Shown: positions 1 through 10,870, counted from the stretch's first letter. The stretch: DNA of 64,000 nt from Eunapius fragilis (GCA_963681505.1 OY811972.1:3641332-3705331), one strand, 5' to 3'. Notes: generated from the letters alone by a model not told the origin. Made by a program: numbers and translations.

Positions 1-745
1 GTAGCATGGATCTTGAGATGGTTTAGTTTTCTATTGTTGGATGTTGCCTATACACAATTTATATAGGCACATTAAAATCAACTCCAATGTATAGGTTACA
101 ACTCACCATAAATACGTGCTGTTCCAGGTTTATAAATCCAAGGCTCTCTCTCTGCTTTCAAAACCTTGCTTGGAATGGACGTTTAAAAACCTTGTACTTC
201 ATGTGTACATATTGTAAAGGTCTTTATAACACCTTTACTGCATCTGTGTAAAGCAGCTAGAATTTAATATATATAGATGTCAAACCTTTCATTGTTGTTA
301 AACAATCCTCCCCGGTACGACACCAGGTGCCAGGAGTAAGGATGGTTATGCATCCCCTTAGCTGTGGAAACGTATGGCAATTGGGGAAGAAGCAAAGGCT
401 CAGAGGGCTTTTTCTCAGGCTGGCTAGCTTCTCTGCTTTACATCAGCCAGGTCATCCCCAAACCCAAAATGTTGACTGAACGAAATCTATGGCCGCATCA
501 ACATATCACTGGTGAGGTCTGTGGCATGGCCCAAGGGATGCTGTCCAAGCGTAGGTTAGTGGAGCTGCAGGGTGATTAGATATGTTTGTAAGTAGTGTAA
601 TATATTAACCACAATCAGAGAAAACTCATTCAGCCACACAACCACACAAGCTATTATACATAACTGTGTATGCATGCTCAGACATGGCGTCTCACATACT
701 CTACATTCCTCCATACTAAATTTTCAACATCTGTTCACCTCTTAG
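1..745. other. no gene recognised
   Basis: AT-rich sequence with only short open frames. I see no domain, convincing splice-flanked exon or repeat structure. Confidence 0.5.
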
Positions 746-1154
746 CTATTCAATATATCTCTGAGGGGGATTTCTATACCTTCTGTGGGTATCGACGAGT
801 TGGTGGTATTTCCTGGCCTGGTGTTGGCAACATTTCTTCTTGATCCAAGGAGGGTGATGGTAGTGGCAGTGTCTCAGTGCCCTCTTCATTTGGTAGTGGC
901 AGTATTGCCGAGGCCTCCCTTGGTGATAGACTAATAACACTAGGAACCGGGTTCTCTCTGGTACCGTCCATTTCAGATAGCGATTCTTTAGACATTAATA
1001 CATGCTCTCTGGTACTCTCCATTTCAGACAGTGGTTCTTCGGTAGGTTGTTCAACAGTGGGAATTAACTCCTCATTACTCAGCACACTTCCAGGGTCTTT
1101 AAAGAAAAATTTAGTCCGGGGAAAAAAATCGGTACGGCCGGACCGATTTTGCAT
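746..1154 (-). pseudogene. relic of the C-terminal tail of a Ty3/gypsy pol
   Basis: Read on the minus strand, this is an acidic, proline-rich low-complexity tail ending in TRRYPQKV. In a neighbouring frame it continues as RNPPQRYIE and a stop. A low-complexity linker closing on RRYP...RNPPxRY is how many Ty3/gypsy polyproteins end after the integrase, and the intact element at 35-40 kb ends the same way (TRRYPERNRR). One frameshift near position 780 separates the halves. No integrase core lies upstream: the sequence runs into an unrelated palindromic repeat at about 1118. It is therefore a detached tail fragment. The family assignment rests on composition and end motif only. Confidence 0.45.
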
Positions 1155-1283
1155 GGTGGTCCGGCCGGTGTCACGATATAGATTATCCCCCGTAACAATT
1201 GATCCCCAGGGTAATCAATTCCGGAATAGTTTATCCTCCCTCGGAATAATTTTAATTTATCCCCCCCCCCCCCCCCCCCCCCC
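1118..1283 (+). repeat. dispersed palindromic repeat, copy 1, ending in poly-C
   Basis: Contains GGTGTCACGA followed by several imperfect palindromes built on TTCCGGAATA and TTATCC, and runs into a C homopolymer. A second copy lies at 4381-4515 in the same order and orientation. The shared order of motifs shows a repeat family. I cannot see target duplications or a coding region. Confidence 0.6.
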
Positions 1284-1308
1284 ACCCAAAAAAAAAAACC
1301 GATTTAAA

Positions 1309-1310
<2 letters not shown>

Positions 1311-1396
<86 letters not shown>

Positions 1397-1500
1397 GTGT
1401 GTGTTTGTGTCTGTGTGTGCGTGTGTGTGTGTGTTTGTGTGCGTGCGTGCGTGCGTGTGTGTGTGTGTGTTCACATGTGTGTGTCACGCGTGTGTGCGTG
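1311..1500 (+). repeat. (GT)n microsatellite
   Basis: A near-perfect GT run followed by interrupted GT/GC dinucleotides. The Cys/Val-rich open frames across it are artefacts of the repeat. Confidence 0.95.
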
Positions 1501-1559
1501 CAGCTAGGTGTATGTGCGTGTGGAGTAGTGTTTGATGTATTATTGTATATTATCTCTGG

Positions 1560-2171
1560 TTTTTAAAAGATACAGTACTTATAATTACATTCTTTTCAGG
1601 ATACAACAGAAAATAATAATAAAAACGAGGTCAAATGAAAAATGTTCAGTGGACCTTTGCCACTGCACAGGCCAAAGCTATAGAACGGTGTTGTGAGTGG
1701 GAATGAAATATTATCTCAGGTGCAAATACTATCTCTGGTGCAACGTATATACGTACGTGCATGCTTTGTCGTGTGTGTGCTAGCGCGGGCGCGCGAATAC
1801 AATAGAGTTCAAGATCAATAGATGCTGGAATATCGGGAGCTATTATATAGCCAGGAAGTTGTGCTGTGAATCACGACGGGCACATGCATGCAACATGCAA
1901 TAATGAGTGAAATTACAAATCACGCCAATTTGCATTGGCCCCGTCCCTCTTGGTTGTGCGACTAGCCTTTTGAAAGTATAAAGTTATCAGCTATATGTAT
2001 CATTTCATTACACAAAAACACAAATACATGTAACAATCAGGGCATAACGTTTTACTTTGTTGCTTCTTCCCGTTTCATCCCTTGCTCGTTTGAAATCAAA
2101 CAGATCACCAACTTCATACATATAATAGACGCCTGGTGTGATATTATTTTTAACTCACACAATTCACATAC
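1560..2171. other. no gene recognised
   Basis: Between the microsatellite and the next exon candidate I see no repeat unit, domain or RNA gene. Confidence 0.4.
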
Positions 2172-2270
2172 CTCTGGATACAAAACATCTAAGGCAAGGA
2201 TGTTTGCTCTGTTGCCTCCATAACCCTCATCAATGGCAATACCATACAGATAATGCTCGACTGCGTCCAC
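2172..2270 (-). CDS. possible 99-nt internal exon, TPR-like
   Basis: On the minus strand a 99-nt phase-0 open segment is bounded by an AG acceptor (tttatgcaaatag) and a GTATGTG donor. It encodes 33 residues starting VDAVEHYLYGIAID and ending LDVLYPE. Length, phase and the alternating small and aromatic pattern suit a single tetratricopeptide-type helical hairpin, but the match is weak. No partner exon was identified within 3 kb on either side. It may be an isolated exon of a gene running off the left edge, or chance. Confidence 0.35.
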
Positions 2271-2276
2271 CTATTT

Positions 2277-3620
2277 GCATAAACAGAGTACAAATCTCAT
2301 TTACCCATGCAGGGTGCAATTTACAACTTACGTGACAGTTATCAATAGGCCATTTTCTAAAAAAGCCCTTTAGTTCACTAACGTTAATTTTTTTGAAAAC
2401 CTTGTCACATCTTCCATCAATGTAAACATTGAAAAAGATAGATTTTCTGAAAAATCAACTTCAGATGTTCCTGCAGGAGATAACTCATGACAAATCGTTT
2501 TACAAACATTTGTGGCTGACCTCATTTTTGTGACACGTCTCAAGTAAAGTGGCAAATGATATGTGTAAATGTACATGTATAACTAGTTCATCATACCCAC
2601 AAAAACTCATTAAACCATGGTACTTGTCAACAAATGCCTGAATGGGCTTTTTCCAAAGCCTTAATCATTAAGGCTTTGCTTGTCTTTCATAACTACATAT
2701 CTCAGGTAGAGGATCAATTGGGCTCACTTCAGGAATCGGTGACTTGAAGCGTGGCAATAAGTCCTTGTATGTATATTGTTCAACTATATGAAGATGTTAT
2801 ACTCTACATGCACTGAAGACCCTGCGCTCCTTCACCATATGAAAACCCCATTCTTTGTAAACTGTATATATGAAGAGATTGTTTACAGTGCATATACTGA
2901 CCCACTTTGTACATGTGTACAGGTGTACCTTGTCTACTGTAGTTTTCACAACAGGCAGGACTTCTGCAGAACACAGGTATAACACTAATTGACTGTACAG
3001 CTTTGGCATTTGTGACATTGAACTGTATGGAGACATGAACAAATGGGAAACTATTTGGACATTTATTATACCATTCTATAGCAACTGCACAGCTAGCCAC
3101 GAGCGAAGTTCAATGCTGTCTGTCTATATTAGAATTCAATGTGGCTGTAGTAACTGCAATGCACCAATAACTTACTACAAAGTTCAGAGTCAATTTATTT
3201 GCAATACATTCTGCAAACTGTAGGATTTATATTACGTCAAAGAGTTTACCTTGCAGACGTATACACCACAGTCATAGGTATTACTTTGCATAAGAGTAGA
3301 ATTCTTGGCAATATTCAGCTACATTCTTAGTCATGCCTTTCCAGTAATACCGCTCAGCTACCTTCACTTGCCTGTAATAAACGGTGCGGCTTTGGCCACA
3401 CCAACTTTTCGGCCCCAAATTGGGCGTGTCTAACTATGTGGGGTACTAATGTGTACAATTAAATGTAGCTGTACGTTATTGTACTCTGTCGCGATCACCC
3501 TAATTCAAGAACGGTACTGTATAAAAGTTCAAAATAGTCTTTAATAGTTATCATTTGCTAGTATATATATAGCTAAACATTATAATTAGGCTAATATCAT
3601 TGCCATTGGGTACCATTTTA
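2277..3620. other. no gene recognised
   Basis: AT-rich with scattered short open frames on both strands; none carries a recognisable motif. Confidence 0.4.
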
Positions 3621-3654
3621 AAGGCCTCTTGAACGCCGCTTTTTTGCATAACTT

Positions 3655-3713
3655 TCATAGTTTTTCCAACGCAATAAAGCGTTTGCTCCTGGGGCTCCGC
3701 CCAAGACGCCGAT

Positions 3714-3745
<32 letters not shown>

Positions 3746-3830
3746 CTTACAGCGGCCCCCATACCCCCTGGCTGGGTGGGAGGTATGCCCCCCTCCCGCA
3801 CCCTCCCCGGGTAGGTTACCACGCCCATCA
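3655..3830 (+). repeat. diverged GC-rich MITE relic with a G homopolymer
   Basis: Contains GGGGCTCCGCCC, a 30-plus G run, then CTTACAGCGGCCCCCATACCCCCTG in diverged form. The same order of motifs occurs in the MITEs at 19028-19324 and 50162-50456. Terminal inverted repeats and target duplication are not preserved here. Confidence 0.5.
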
Positions 3831-4044
3831 TTGGCCGCACCAATTTCAGACCGAGTGTGCCGGGCCTGTTCAGTTGGACCACTACCTCGTCAAGGGAGAG
3901 GTCAGAAAGATTCTTTGGGCTAGCTCACCCAGGTCTTTAGCTTCATACTCATTGTCTGCCCAATCCTTGTGAGGAATAGCGCCTTTTGTTTCGCTTCGGC
4001 TATACCATGGGCAATGCAAGAATAGTCAAATCGTTCTTTATAGT

Positions 4045-4163
4045 CATCAATCTGCTCTAACGTCGGGTCAAAAGCCTGTTTGCTGTATAATCAGGACAAC
4101 CGTCATCAATCTGCTCTACCGTCGGGTCAAAAGCCTGTTTGCTGTATAATCAGGACAACCGAC
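4045..4163 (+). repeat. two-copy 59-bp tandem repeat
   Basis: CATCAATCTGCTCTA begins at 4045 and again at 4104, and both units run through the same TTTGCTGTATAATCAGGACAACCG segment. The following stretch, ACAACCGACATCGGTACT, recurs at about 33552 near the ankyrin gene start, so part of it is a dispersed repeat. Confidence 0.8.
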
Positions 4164-4380
4164 ATCGGTACTGGCGGGAGGCGAACACCACCTACGGTAC
4201 CCTACGCTTGCACCCACAGGGTACACATTCCTTATCAAGTACTCATATGCTTCTTCTACTAGGTTCCCATTTTTGGCATTTCCCTCTTCACTTGATTAAT
4301 CCATTTTCACATAGAATCAGACGTGTTCCTATGTGCCCGGAACAATTTTGGATTAATTGGACAAATTTTGGCGTCACTTT

Positions 4381-4515
4381 CGGTCCGGTGTCACGAAATT
4401 GTTTATCCCCCTATAATTTCATTCCCCCGGATAGTCTATTCCGGAATAATTTATCCTCCTGGGCTAGATTATTCCGGGATAGATTATCCTACCTTGAAAT
4501 ATTCCCCCCCCCTAT
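4381..4515 (+). repeat. dispersed palindromic repeat, copy 2
   Basis: Second copy of the 1118-1283 repeat: GGTGTCACGA, several TTATCC and TATTCCGGAATA palindromes, then a C run. It lies directly before the integrase-like relic at 4563. Confidence 0.6.
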
Positions 4516-4562
4516 CCCAAACATATATTAAACATAACCACGTGAACAGTTATTGTATACCG

Positions 4563-4888
4563 ATGGATGGTGAAGAATACAACGATATGGTTCGTTTCCT
4601 TGAGAGCAAAGACGATAAGCACCGAACTTGGCCTCGCCGGCGGAGGGTATAAGAATCTAAAGATAATGAGGCAAAAAGGGGATAACGCAAGAAATGCGAA
4701 GACTTTGCCACTCATGACGGTGTTCTGTTTAAGACGAACAGGCGGAAGAAGCATGAGACCGAAGCGTTGTCGTCTATGCGAGCTGAGGATCAAAGCAGGT
4801 ACCGAGTGATTAAAATGGATGAAAAGATGCGCCTGCTCGAGAGCGTCCACAAAGATCCAGCAGGGGGTCACTTTGGTGTTCATAAAAC
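4563..4888 (+). pseudogene. integrase zinc-binding (H2C2) exon relic
   Basis: A single frame starting MDGEEYNDMVRFLES contains two in-frame stops (after RRRRV and after EAKRG). It continues CEDFATHDGVLFK and ends with ESVHKDPAGGHFGVHKT directly before a GTAAGC donor. The order 'Y..mv.fLes, rr.fr, dGvLfk, vH.dp.gGHfG..KT' matches the segment leading into the H2C2 zinc-binding domain of retroviral-type integrases, especially gypsy-derived GIN/KRBA2-like host genes and Ginger transposons. The donor directly after HKT suggests a spliced gene rather than an ordinary retrotransposon. No catalytic core follows. The two stops mark it as dead. Confidence 0.55.
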
Positions 4889-5089
4889 GTAAGCACCGCA
4901 TGGACTGCTGCTAGCGCTTTTGATTTGATCAATTACATTTACATGTATTAAGTGCCTGTATATCTAATCTTTCCTCTGACTGCGTGTACATGGATCCGTG
5001 CGCCGGGCCTGACTGAAAAGTCAGACCAGTGCACAAACGGTTGAAATAGCAGAGCAATAGCGTTTCTTTAAGCGCCTCCAAAAAGACGG

Positions 5090-5430
5090 CGAAAGTGTAG
5101 TGCCAGAGATAATATATAGATAGTGCGGTGTACATGTCTCAGCTGCGCAGCTTGGCGAAGACCTGTAAGTTTGAGGCATATTTGGATACAGCATTGAAAG
5201 GTCAATTTGTCTGGTCTGAAGGACCAACGCATTCAACAGGAGCTGCTATGCATATGTGATTTGACGCTGACAAAGGCCTTGGACAAGAGTCGCTCAATGG
5301 AAGTTGTCAGCGGGACGTCACAAGGGAGATGCCCATTATCCAACTCGAAAAGCACATTTAGTGGAACCAGATGAGGATTTCAGTGACTGCCGAAGCAGTG
5401 ATGAGGGGACACCAGTATGTGTGCATAAGG
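5090..5430 (+). pseudogene. Ty3/gypsy gag C-terminal relic
   Basis: Frames here give YMSQLRSLAKTCKF, then an LDTALKGQFVW segment, and in another frame LTLTKALDKSRSMEVVSGTS. This pattern is typical of the capsid C-terminal half of Mag-like Ty3/gypsy gag proteins, which bind RNA and form the particle. At least one frameshift interrupts it, and I see no CCHC zinc knuckle before the protease. It is the 5' part of the broken element that continues to 8721. Confidence 0.5.
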
Positions 5431-5439
5431 AATAGATAT

Positions 5440-6600
5440 CCTAAGCTAACTGCTAAATTGGACATCCATGGGAGTGTAGTAAAATTCGAGATCGATACAG
5501 GAGCAGAAGTATCTACAATTCCAGCAAAAAGTACAGACAAAGGCTGAAGCAAATTACCCTGCAGCCAACATCAGTAGTGCTCCGCCAATACGATCGAACC
5601 ATCCTTCCCACCTTGGGGGAGTTGAGAGCAAAGGTTTTGATGAAAAACCAGTCAGCAGAAGGTTGTTTCATCGTTGTGGAGAATGCAGACAAGCAACTTC
5701 CTTTGCTGGGCCGTGATTTGCTGTGTAAGCTTCATTTGGACTGGTCTAAAATGCTGCATGAGGAGCAATACTGCAGATGATCCCAGGATACATGCCATCC
5801 ACAGTGTAAACTTGTTGAACGAGTTCCCAGATGTGATGGATGGAAAGTTGGGATTACTTAAGGGGACCAAGGCTGAAATTCAGCTGAAAGAGAGTACAGT
5901 GCCGGTGTTTTGCAAGTACAGACCAGTGCCTTTTGCATTAAGGGAGCAAGTGGAAGAGATGGCAAGGCAACAAGTCAAGGAAGGAGAACTGGAGCCAGTG
6001 GAGCAGAGCGACTGGGCAGCCCCGATTGTCATTGCGAGAAGAAGGATGGCAATATTCGAATATGTGCTGATTTCAAAATCACTATTAATCCACAGCTCTG
6101 CTCTAAGACTTTTCCCTTGCCTACTGTTGATGAAATGTTCTCCACCTTAGCAGGAGGGGAAACCTTCTCAAAGATTGATCTGGCTCGTGCATATAAACAG
6201 GTGGAGGTATAGACCATTTCTCACGATCAACACACATTTGGGTCTGTTTCGCACTGCCGGTTACCTTTTGGAGTAGCTACAGCTCCTGCCATGTAGCAGA
6301 AGGCAATGGCATTAGTGTTGCAAGGATGCAAGAAGGTCGTCTACTACATAGACGATGTACTAGTGACTGGAAAAACAAGGCAGCAACATGAACAGAATTT
6401 GCTAGCTGTCTTTCAACGTCTTCAACAGTATGGGTTATGCGTGAATCTGCCAAAGTGTCGATTTTTCCAAGATTCACTGGAATTTCTGGGCCACAACATC
6501 TCATCAAAGGGAATTAGGCCAACCAAGGAGAGAGTAGAAGGAATCCAGAATGCTGCCATCCTGCAAAACAAGTCAGAATTAAAGTCCTTTTTGGGTTGAT
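5440..6600 (+). pseudogene. Ty3/gypsy protease and reverse transcriptase relic
   Basis: The aspartic protease is seen as FEIDTGAEVSTIP (about 5487). It is followed by LRQYDRTILPTLGEL and LLGRDLLCKL, the usual link to RT. RT follows in pieces: REQVEEMARQQVKEGELEPV, a FSKIDLARAYKQV block near 6165, and the active-site box YYIDDVLVTG near 6345, then FLGHNISSKGIRPT. It would copy element RNA into DNA. Several frameshifts and stops split it (an early stop after the protease, breaks near 6040 and 6215). The sequence style (short box, IDDVLVTGK) suits the Mag clade. Not functional. Confidence 0.8.
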
Positions 6601-7150
6601 GACATATAATGCAAGATTCTTTCCAGCATTAGCTAGTGTACTTCACCCTTTATACCAATTGCTCAAGAAGGATGAAAAATGGGCATGGACTTATAGTCAT
6701 GAGAAATCCTTTCAAGAAGCTAAGAAGCTGGTGTGTGATGTTGTTATTTTAGTCCATTACGATGTTGACAAACCTGTAAGGGTCTACAGTGACGCTTCAT
6801 CATATGGTGTTGGGGCTTGTTTAATGCATGTTATTGGAGGTAAAAAAAAACCGATTGCTTATGCTTCTAGAACATTGTCACAAGCAGAAATGTACACTCA
6901 AATAGAACGGGAGGCCTTGGCCATTATTTTTGCTGCAAAATAATTCCATTGGTATGTATATGGCAGAGAGTTTGTGTTGGTTACAGACCATAAACCATTG
7001 TGCACCATTTTTGGGCATGATTCCAACACTAGCCGCAGCATGAATCAGAGATGGGCGATAATATTGGGGGCATATCAATATAAAATTGAGTATATCCCAG
7101 GGTCAGAAAATGTGTGTGCTGACTGTATGTCACAGTTCAAACGAAGTTAG
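6596..7150 (+). pseudogene. Ty3/gypsy RNase H relic
   Basis: Continues RT after a break near 6597. VYSDASSYGVGACLMHV carries the first RNase H aspartate, followed by KPIAYASRTLSQAEM and IEREALAIIFAAK. A stop follows directly at 6943, then the reading resumes as HWYVYGREFVLVTDHKPL and YQYKIEYIPGSENVCADC. These are the standard RNase H/tether blocks of a Ty3/gypsy polyprotein. Confidence 0.8.
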
Positions 7151-7323
7151 CCAAGGGTACTGACATCTTAGCTATGGATATGTCTTCTTTACCAGTGATT
7201 GCTACGGATAATTCTAAGGGCAAGAGAATGGACAAAGATTTGTCAATGGTGCTCCAATTTGTTTGACATGGTAAATGGCCTTCATCTCTAGCAGAAAGTT
7301 ACAAACCATATCACAGGAGACAA

Positions 7324-8051
7324 ATGGAGTTGAGCTGTCAGGATGATTGTTTGCTGTGGGGTCAATGGGTGACCATACCCACATCTTTGCGCCATAAACT
7401 GCTTGAAGAATTACATCAAGGTCATGTGGGTATCAGCAGAATGAAAGCACTAGCAAGGAGCTATATTTGGTGGCCTGAGCTAGACAAAGATATCGAAGAT
7501 TTGGCTGCTTCTTGTGATGAATGCAAATAGGTAGCATCAATGCCTGAGTTGGCACTACGTCACCCTTGGCAGTATCCAAGTGCACCATGGGACCGTGTTC
7601 ATGTGGACTTAGGGGAATGGAGTACGAAACAGTTTTTGGTGATGATAGATGCTTATAGCAAATGGCCTGAAGTTAGAGCCATGTCTTCAACGACTGCTCA
7701 GCATACCATTGAAGTGATGCAGGACATTTTTGCTACACATGAATCCTGGTCTCCGACAATGGTCTACAATTTATATAAAAAGTATTCTCTGAGTACTTGG
7801 CACATAATGGTGTCCTTCACAGACAGTCAGCTCCTTATCATCCAGCTACAAATGGACTAGCCGAGAACATGGTTAAGAATGTCAAACAGTGGCTGTCAAA
7901 GCTGAGTTGTGAAGTACGGGTTGGAGTGCCTTGTCTGAATTTTTGCATGCATACCTCAATGTCCCTCATTCAACCACTGGGAGATCACATGCTCACATTC
8001 TATTTGGACGTGCTCTTTGTACCCGACTATCCTTTGTCCTGCCTTGTATGA
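7324..8051 (+). pseudogene. Ty3/gypsy integrase relic
   Basis: The H2C2 zinc-binding part reads LLEELHQGHVGISRMKALA then CDECK. The catalytic core follows after a stop at 7528: WDRVHVDLGEWSTKQFLVMI (first Asp), a damaged middle around 7740-7800, and SAPYHPATNGLAENMVKNVK (the Glu region). The integrase inserts the cDNA into the genome. Frame changes near 7530 and 7800 and loss of the second Asp block make it inactive. Confidence 0.8.
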
Positions 8052-8163
8052 GCGAGAGGGTAAGAGAACAGTTGCAACCACAGGAAGAACTATCTGTACC
8101 ATGAGTGCTTAGTCAAGGCGCATGTGTGTGGATCAGAGATTTTAGACCAAATGCTCCCTACAA

Positions 8164-8698
8164 GTGGATGCCGGGTACTTTGCTGTCATCAGTGGGTCCA
8201 TTGCACTATACGGTCAGCACCCAAGGTGGATTCCAGAGAAAATTAAAGCACATATTGATCATTTACTGAGGCGTTCCGAATCACCGCTACCATCAGACTT
8301 CATGGATGTATCGCAGAAGAATGAAGAGGTGATAGAACAGTTGGATCCATGCATATCAAGAAAGCCGCTTGCACCATTGCAAGGAAAGACTTGGCCAGGG
8401 CCCCAATTAGAGAAGGATGCAGCACGCTCTCAGACTGAGACAGTTATTCACAAGGCAGCATAATAGGAAATGGCAGATGTTAGAACAGCCAATACCCCGG
8501 GATCAGATACCGTGCTGTCTGATCCAGGTCAACAGCCATGGACCAGCATAGGGAAGACTGCTGACCAGCCCAGTGGCATGGATAGGTCAGAAACTGGTAC
8601 AATGGTCACAACTCAGAGCAGCCATATGCCACCACCCAGGAGACACTATACTAGGCCATCAAGGCCTCCACGACGTCTCATTGAAGATCTCTGAATGT
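8164..8698 (+). pseudogene. Ty3/gypsy pol C-terminal tail
   Basis: Two successive open segments separated by one stop at about 8461 encode the post-integrase tail, with YGQHPRWIPEKIKAHIDHLL and a final RRHYTRPSRPPRRLIEDL then a stop. The basic Pro/Arg-rich ending is usual for gypsy pol. A polypurine tract follows 10 bases later. Confidence 0.65.
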
Positions 8699-8706
8699 CT
8701 TAACTT

Positions 8707-8721
8707 AGGGGGGGAGGAAAC
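8707..8721 (+). other. polypurine tract of the 5.1-8.7 kb gypsy element
   Basis: AGGGGGGGAGGAAAC lies just after the pol stop and directly before TGTAGTATCC, the expected primer for plus-strand synthesis at an LTR boundary. Confidence 0.6.
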
Positions 8722-8844
8722 TGTAGTATCCAACTATATGTGTGTATATAGATATACTCGTAGGCGCATGTGCATGATTGAGATTAGGCTCTTTCGTGCA
8801 AGTCATGGCGTCGTTGTGAGAGTTACCTTAAAACATAATAGACC
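8722..8844 (+). repeat. candidate 3' LTR start, truncated
   Basis: Starts TGTAGTATCC right after the polypurine tract. I cannot find a matching 5' LTR, and the sequence runs into a minisatellite near 8845, so the LTR end is unknown. Confidence 0.4.
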
Positions 8845-9376
8845 ACTCTGTAGGAGGCCACACATACATTTACCTATAACTCACTGGGGTTGACTTCTCT
8901 GTAGGAGGCCACACATACATGCACCTATAACTCACTGGGGTTGACCTCTCTGTAGGAAGCCACACATACATGCACCTATAACTCACTGGGGTTGACCTCT
9001 CTGTAGGAGGCCACACATACATGCACCTATAACTCACTGGGGTTGACCTCTCTGTAGAAGGCCACACATACATGTACCTATAACTCACTAGGGTTGACCT
9101 CTCTGTAGGAGGCCACACATACATGCACCTATAACTCACTGGGGTTGACGCTCTCTATTGGAGACCACACATACATGCACCTATAACTCACTGGGGTTGA
9201 CCTCTCTGTAGAAGGCCACACATACATGTACCTATAACTCACTAGGGTTGATCTCTCTCTGTAGGAGACCACACATACATGCACCTATAACTCACTAGTG
9301 TTGGCCTCTATGTAGGAGGCCACACATACATGCACCTATAACTCACTGGGGTTGACGCTCTCTGTAGGAGGCCACA
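8845..9376 (+). repeat. 51-bp minisatellite, about ten units
   Basis: Each unit reads CTCTGTAGGAGGCCACACAT... through CTCACTGGGGTTGAC. Because 51 is divisible by three, the minus strand gives a repeating 17-residue open frame (SYRCMYVWPPTERSTPV); I do not take it as a gene. Units differ by a few substitutions and small indels. Confidence 0.95.
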
Positions 9377-9499
9377 CTGGGAATTTAAAAGAGTGGGGCC
9401 AAAGGAGACATGCATTCAGTAATATTGCCCCCAGATGAGGGTTTTTTATTGTTGCACTATACCAAATTTGTATGCATGTTATATAAAACAATAAACCTT

Positions 9500-9748
9500 T
9501 GCAACCATAACCCCTCTCCACTAAACCCTGTGTTCCCAACCCTCTCCACTAAACCCTGTGTTCTCACCCCTCTCTACTAAACCCTGTGTTCCCCCCCCCT
9601 CTCCACTAAACCCTGTATTCCCTCCCCTCTCCACTAAACCCTGTGTTCCCACCCCTCTCCACTAAACCCTGTGTTCCCTCCCCTCTCCACTAAACCCTGG
9701 TTCCCACCCCTCTCCACTAAACCCTGTGTTCCCTCCCCTCTCCACTCA
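9500..9748 (+). repeat. 27-bp minisatellite, about nine units
   Basis: Tandem CTCTCCACTAAACCCTGTGT plus a short CCC-rich joint. It ends exactly at the donor side of the V-ATPase exon, so it sits in that exon's downstream intron. Confidence 0.95.
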
Positions 9749-9749
9749 C

Positions 9750-9878
9750 CGTCCCCCTCCTGAGGGCATCCTGGATGACTCCCATGTCATCCTCTGGGCA
9801 CCAGCACTCTGCTGTCAGACACTGGCGGGTGGTGTCCAAGTTGAACTTGTTCATGGTGTGGTATATGATCTTGGTCAC
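9750..9878 (-). CDS. V-type proton ATPase subunit a, internal exon
   Basis: A 129-nt phase-0 exon on the minus strand, between a CATCAG acceptor and an ACG|GTGAGT donor. It encodes 43 residues beginning VTKIIYHTMNKFNLD, with CLTAECWCPEDDMGVIQ and ALRRGT at the end. This matches the conserved part of the cytosolic N-terminal half of V-ATPase subunit a (the 'IYHTLN...CLIAEVWCP...ALRRGT' region), which anchors the peripheral stalk to the proton-pumping membrane sector of endosomes and lysosomes. The exon at 43185-43330 encodes the residues immediately before it, in the same orientation and compatible phase, but 33 kb away. No downstream V-ATPase exon is visible. It may be part of one gene with a giant intron or a partial duplicate. 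Confidence 0.8.
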
Positions 9879-10069
9879 CTGATGTGGTGGTGATGGTGGT
9901 GGAGATGGTAGGTAGATGAAGATGGTGGTGATGATCCCACAAGATGTGATGATTACATCACAATGCCTAATCTCAATAATGATGTGCCTCAATGCTGAAA
10001 GGGTCTCCCTTGCCTTGAACCATTTGAAGGTGTGAGCATATGAATACCCCATCTCCCTCCCTTCCCATA

Positions 10070-10870
10070 CATCCCACCCATAGGATATTAATTTAACCCC
10101 AGAACTTATAAGCTTATAAATTTGCCTGGACTGTATTGAAATCTGATCTACAGCCATAAATTTATATATGGCAACTGCCTAATAGAAAGACGATCGACAT
10201 ACATTCATACTTCAAATAAATTCTAACTAATCAGGTTAAATGCTACTTCCATGGCTTCAGGATTTGTAAGCTATATAGTTTTCTGTCTGAGAGATTGGAT
10301 GTGACTCAACCCTTTGCCTTATGTCTTGGAGTTGTTTTTCAGCTTGTTTCTTCTGTTGCTCAGTCTCTTGGAGATGTTTCATAGTGTCATGAAGTTGTTT
10401 TTCAGTTTGCTCCTTCTGTTTCATAGTGTCTTGAAGTTGTTGTTCTGTTTGTTCCTTCTGTTGCCTAGTGTCTTGGAGTTGTTTTTCTGTTTGTTCCTTC
10501 TGTTTCCTAGTATCTTGGAGTTCTTTTCTAGTGTCTTCCTTCTGTTTCATTATCTTATGGAGCTGTTGTCTTGTTTCACGAAGTTTTTGGTTCATTGTCA
10601 TGATTACCTGATGATATGGAGATATTAATTATCAATGCATGCTTGATAGTTGGTAGTAAGAACACATTATTAGATTTGATTTGATTTCATTGTATAGGAC
10701 TCCAACAATATACATGTATATCTGGGGACAAGTAATGGCCTGTGCATAGATGTTCTTAACTGCCAACAGACCTTCATAATACAAAATGCAGAATGATGAA
10801 AGGGTCACTAGTAATGAGTCGGGAATAAAAAACTGCAATGTTCAATGAGAAGATAACATCGTCAGGGAGG
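10070..10870. repeat. segmental duplication, partner of 43735-45320
   Basis: Non-coding flanks and the coiled-coil exon align in order with 43735-45320, including CAATGCATGCTTGATAGT and GGTCACTAGTAATGAGTC-type segments. The partner carries extra insertions at 44461-45173 (a TA-flanked MITE and a Mutator-like element). Confidence 0.75.
10257..10607 (-). CDS. coiled-coil exon rich in QLQDTRKQKEQTE repeats
   Basis: A minus-strand open segment starting after a CATATCATCAG acceptor with VIMTMNQKL, or from the Met inside it. It runs as a regular Gln/Glu/Lys heptad-type array with units such as KQLQDTRQQKEQTEQ, then IRQRVESHPISQTEN and a stop after AYKS. It must form a long coiled coil. I do not recognise the protein. 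Its 3' and 5' surroundings are repeated at 43.7-45.3 kb together with a decayed coiled-coil copy. A V-ATPase exon lies 380 bp downstream, but subunit a has no such insert, so I treat it as a separate gene or gene fragment. Confidence 0.5.
   Translation of the reverse strand, partial: VIMTMNQKLRETRQQLHKIMKQKEDTRKELQDTRKQKEQTEKQLQDTRQQKEQTEQQLQDTMKQKEQTEKQLHDTMKHLQETEQQKKQAEKQLQDIRQRVESHPISQTENYIAYKS

Noticed and set aside
1311..1500. Cys/Val-rich and Thr/His-rich open frames
   Set aside because: They are translations of the (GT)n run, present in several frames.
8845..9376. Regular repeat resembling a CRISPR array
   Set aside because: The 51-bp units are contiguous with no unique spacers, and the context is animal-like; it is a minisatellite.
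9500..9748. CTAAACCCTG units as telomere-like repeat
   Set aside because: The unit is 27 bp with other sequence between, and it lies beside an internal exon, so it is not telomeric.
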